From Bugula neritina (Eukaryota > Bryozoa > Gymnolaemata > Cheilostomatida > Bugulidae), in the NCBI GenBank assembly GCA_964035545.1, contig OZ037766.1:28152673-28216672 (forward strand): 64,000 nt of DNA, in the 5' to 3' direction. Shown piece by piece: positions 62,584 through 64,000 of this stretch; position 1 is the stretch's first letter, and each line of letters begins with the position of its first letter. A model generated the notes under the pieces. The model was not told the DNA's origin and ran no database searches. It worked only from the letters and a program-made list of their open reading frames with translations. Both the position numbers and the translations under genes were made by a program.

Positions 62584-64000
62584 GAACTATTTTGTTGATT
62601 CAACTCAATTACATGCTGACACAATTTCACTCCACATATACTAGACTTGCTATGTAATGACTTTATCTCCTTCAAGAGATTGTCATTTAGTCTAGTCAAT
62701 GCCCTCTACTGTAGGTCAAATCTCCAATATTTTAATATAATCACTTCTTAAAGCTGGTGGTGTACAGTTGTGGTATCATTATACGTTTATGCTACTCAGT
62801 GCATCTACCTTTAATTGTGCTAATAACTACTTTTGTTATGAAAATTGGATATTACATAATTTTGTAGAGCGCAACCCTCATTACTATTTGGGAGTTGTGC
62901 TACCAGATTTTGTAAAATAACAACTCTCAAAACATCCACTAATTGTATGAAGTTTTAGTAGTCATTTGTTTATATCATTAGCTGCCAACTCCTTAAAGAA
63001 TTTTTAAAACACATTTTTGTAGTTTTACATCTTTGTTTCCTTATATGTTTACTCTTAGAGTATTTGATATATTATTTACTCATATTCGCTATTTTCTTTC
63101 CTACTGCTCTTATAATAAACTATGTAAATCTATTTCACACTGTGTTTTTCTAAAATTTACTCTATTGGTTAATAATCATTGATACACTTTTAGAAAAGTA
63201 TTTTCCAGTAAATGAAACAAGTTATGGTTGGTTCAAAATTTAGTCAAATAAAGGGCACATAATTCCCCATTTCCAATAGTAGTCTGAATAATAATTCATC
63301 ATTGTCAAAATGATAGTGGTATTCAACTAAGGTTGTGAAATGCTTTACAGGGACAGATGATTTTTGAAAGTTCATTAGTACACTTTCAATCTTTCATTCC
63401 TTTGATCTTAAGTAATTGACATTTTTATAGTAACTGTTGGCTATGGTATTTAGCTTATAGTTACTGTAGTGGAGAGAAGCTTACAAATCTTCACAGCTTT
63501 TCTACAGCAACTTTTATTGAAACTCTTTTCATCTATTTTTTTCAATATTGAAGTTGAGATTCACTGATAAAGCCATCTTCCAAGCTGATTACGCAGTGTT
63601 GATGTCAGACTGATGTGTTGGTTAGATGTAGAGCAATTTACATACCAAGCACTCCATATGTCATTGCCTGGTTACTGCGTAGCAACTTGTCACTAGTCAC
63701 TGTTTGTTATTCAATATTCACTGAAGCTATTTGTGTATTGCTCATCGGTTACTGCTAAACATGCGTGAGCTTTATTCAGGAGTGGAAACCATTTACTACA
63801 ACACATGAATTGGAACTGTAAGTGTAATTCAAGTTCAATACATTTCTCTTGCTTTGCAATATGCTTGTGAATATATAGCTATATATGCTATAACAGCATT
63901 CATTTAGAGGAATAAAACTATTTTTTGAAATTTTAACTCTAGTTTTTTTAAACATTAGAAAGTTGCAATGTTTAAAGTTATGGTCAACTGGCAATATTTG
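62584..64000. other. Right-end region, no gene seen
   Basis: Beyond the Ly6 stop codon I find a possible long 3' UTR to 63.1 kb and then AT-rich sequence without supportable exons. Confidence 0.5.
63114..63119 (+). promoter_or_regulatory. Possible polyadenylation signal of the Ly6 gene
   Basis: AATAAA about 530 bases after the stop codon; a closer canonical signal was not seen. Confidence 0.3.

Overview
This window is eukaryotic, from a bilaterian invertebrate. Genes are split by short GT-AG introns, base composition is strongly AT-rich, and there are long (TA)n tracts, MITE-like elements and tRNA-like SINE fragments. An RBM26/27 orthologue, an RNF7/RBX2 orthologue and PAN plus GON extracellular domains all point to an animal. 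A spiralian/lophotrochozoan is my best guess, but the sequence alone does not settle it.

Layout. (1) 0.5-16.8 kb holds three paralogous genes for small secreted PAN/apple + GON proteins. Copy A is on the minus strand and runs off the left edge. Copy B (plus) is intact, with six exons and 278 residues. Copy C (plus) has the same six exons and phases but a premature TAA in exon 3. In characterised proteins the GON domain is known from the C-terminus of ADAMTS9/20 and GON-1 metalloproteases; here it stands without a protease. (2) 17.5-23.3 kb (minus) is a multi-exon gene for an apparently extracellular protein with a PAN-like cysteine segment, NHL-type beta-propeller repeats and a Cys-rich C-terminus. 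It uses one GC-AG intron. (3) 24-31.9 kb is gene-poor, with degenerate 3/6-bp repeats and a possible gene remnant near 28.4-29.0 kb. (4) 32-38.2 kb (plus) is a seven-exon type I membrane protein with three Ig-like regions, one TM helix and a tyrosine-containing tail with a YEEI motif. (5) 40.6-51.2 kb (minus) is an RBM26/27 orthologue in 18 coding exons (904 aa), whose introns hold three minisatellites, a 220-bp near-perfect palindrome and a tandem duplication. (6) 54.5-57.2 kb (plus) is RNF7/RBX2 in two exons, with a decayed minus-strand coding region in its intron. (7) 58.0-62.6 kb (plus) is a four-exon GPI-anchored Ly6/three-finger protein. Its first intron carries a 1.7-kb pogo/CENP-B-like DNA transposon with TA target duplication and repeated subterminal motifs, plus a 170-bp hairpin.

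Reading together. Two conserved housekeeping genes (RBM26/27 and RNF7) sit beside a run of secreted or membrane recognition-type proteins (PAN-GON x3, NHL, Ig receptor, Ly6). The most novel-looking item is the protease-free PAN-GON family. Its exons have diverged at very different rates, and one member carries a single nonsense change in an otherwise intact frame. Exon models were assembled by hand from frames, splice signals, phase agreement and paralogue comparison. No alignment or database search was run.
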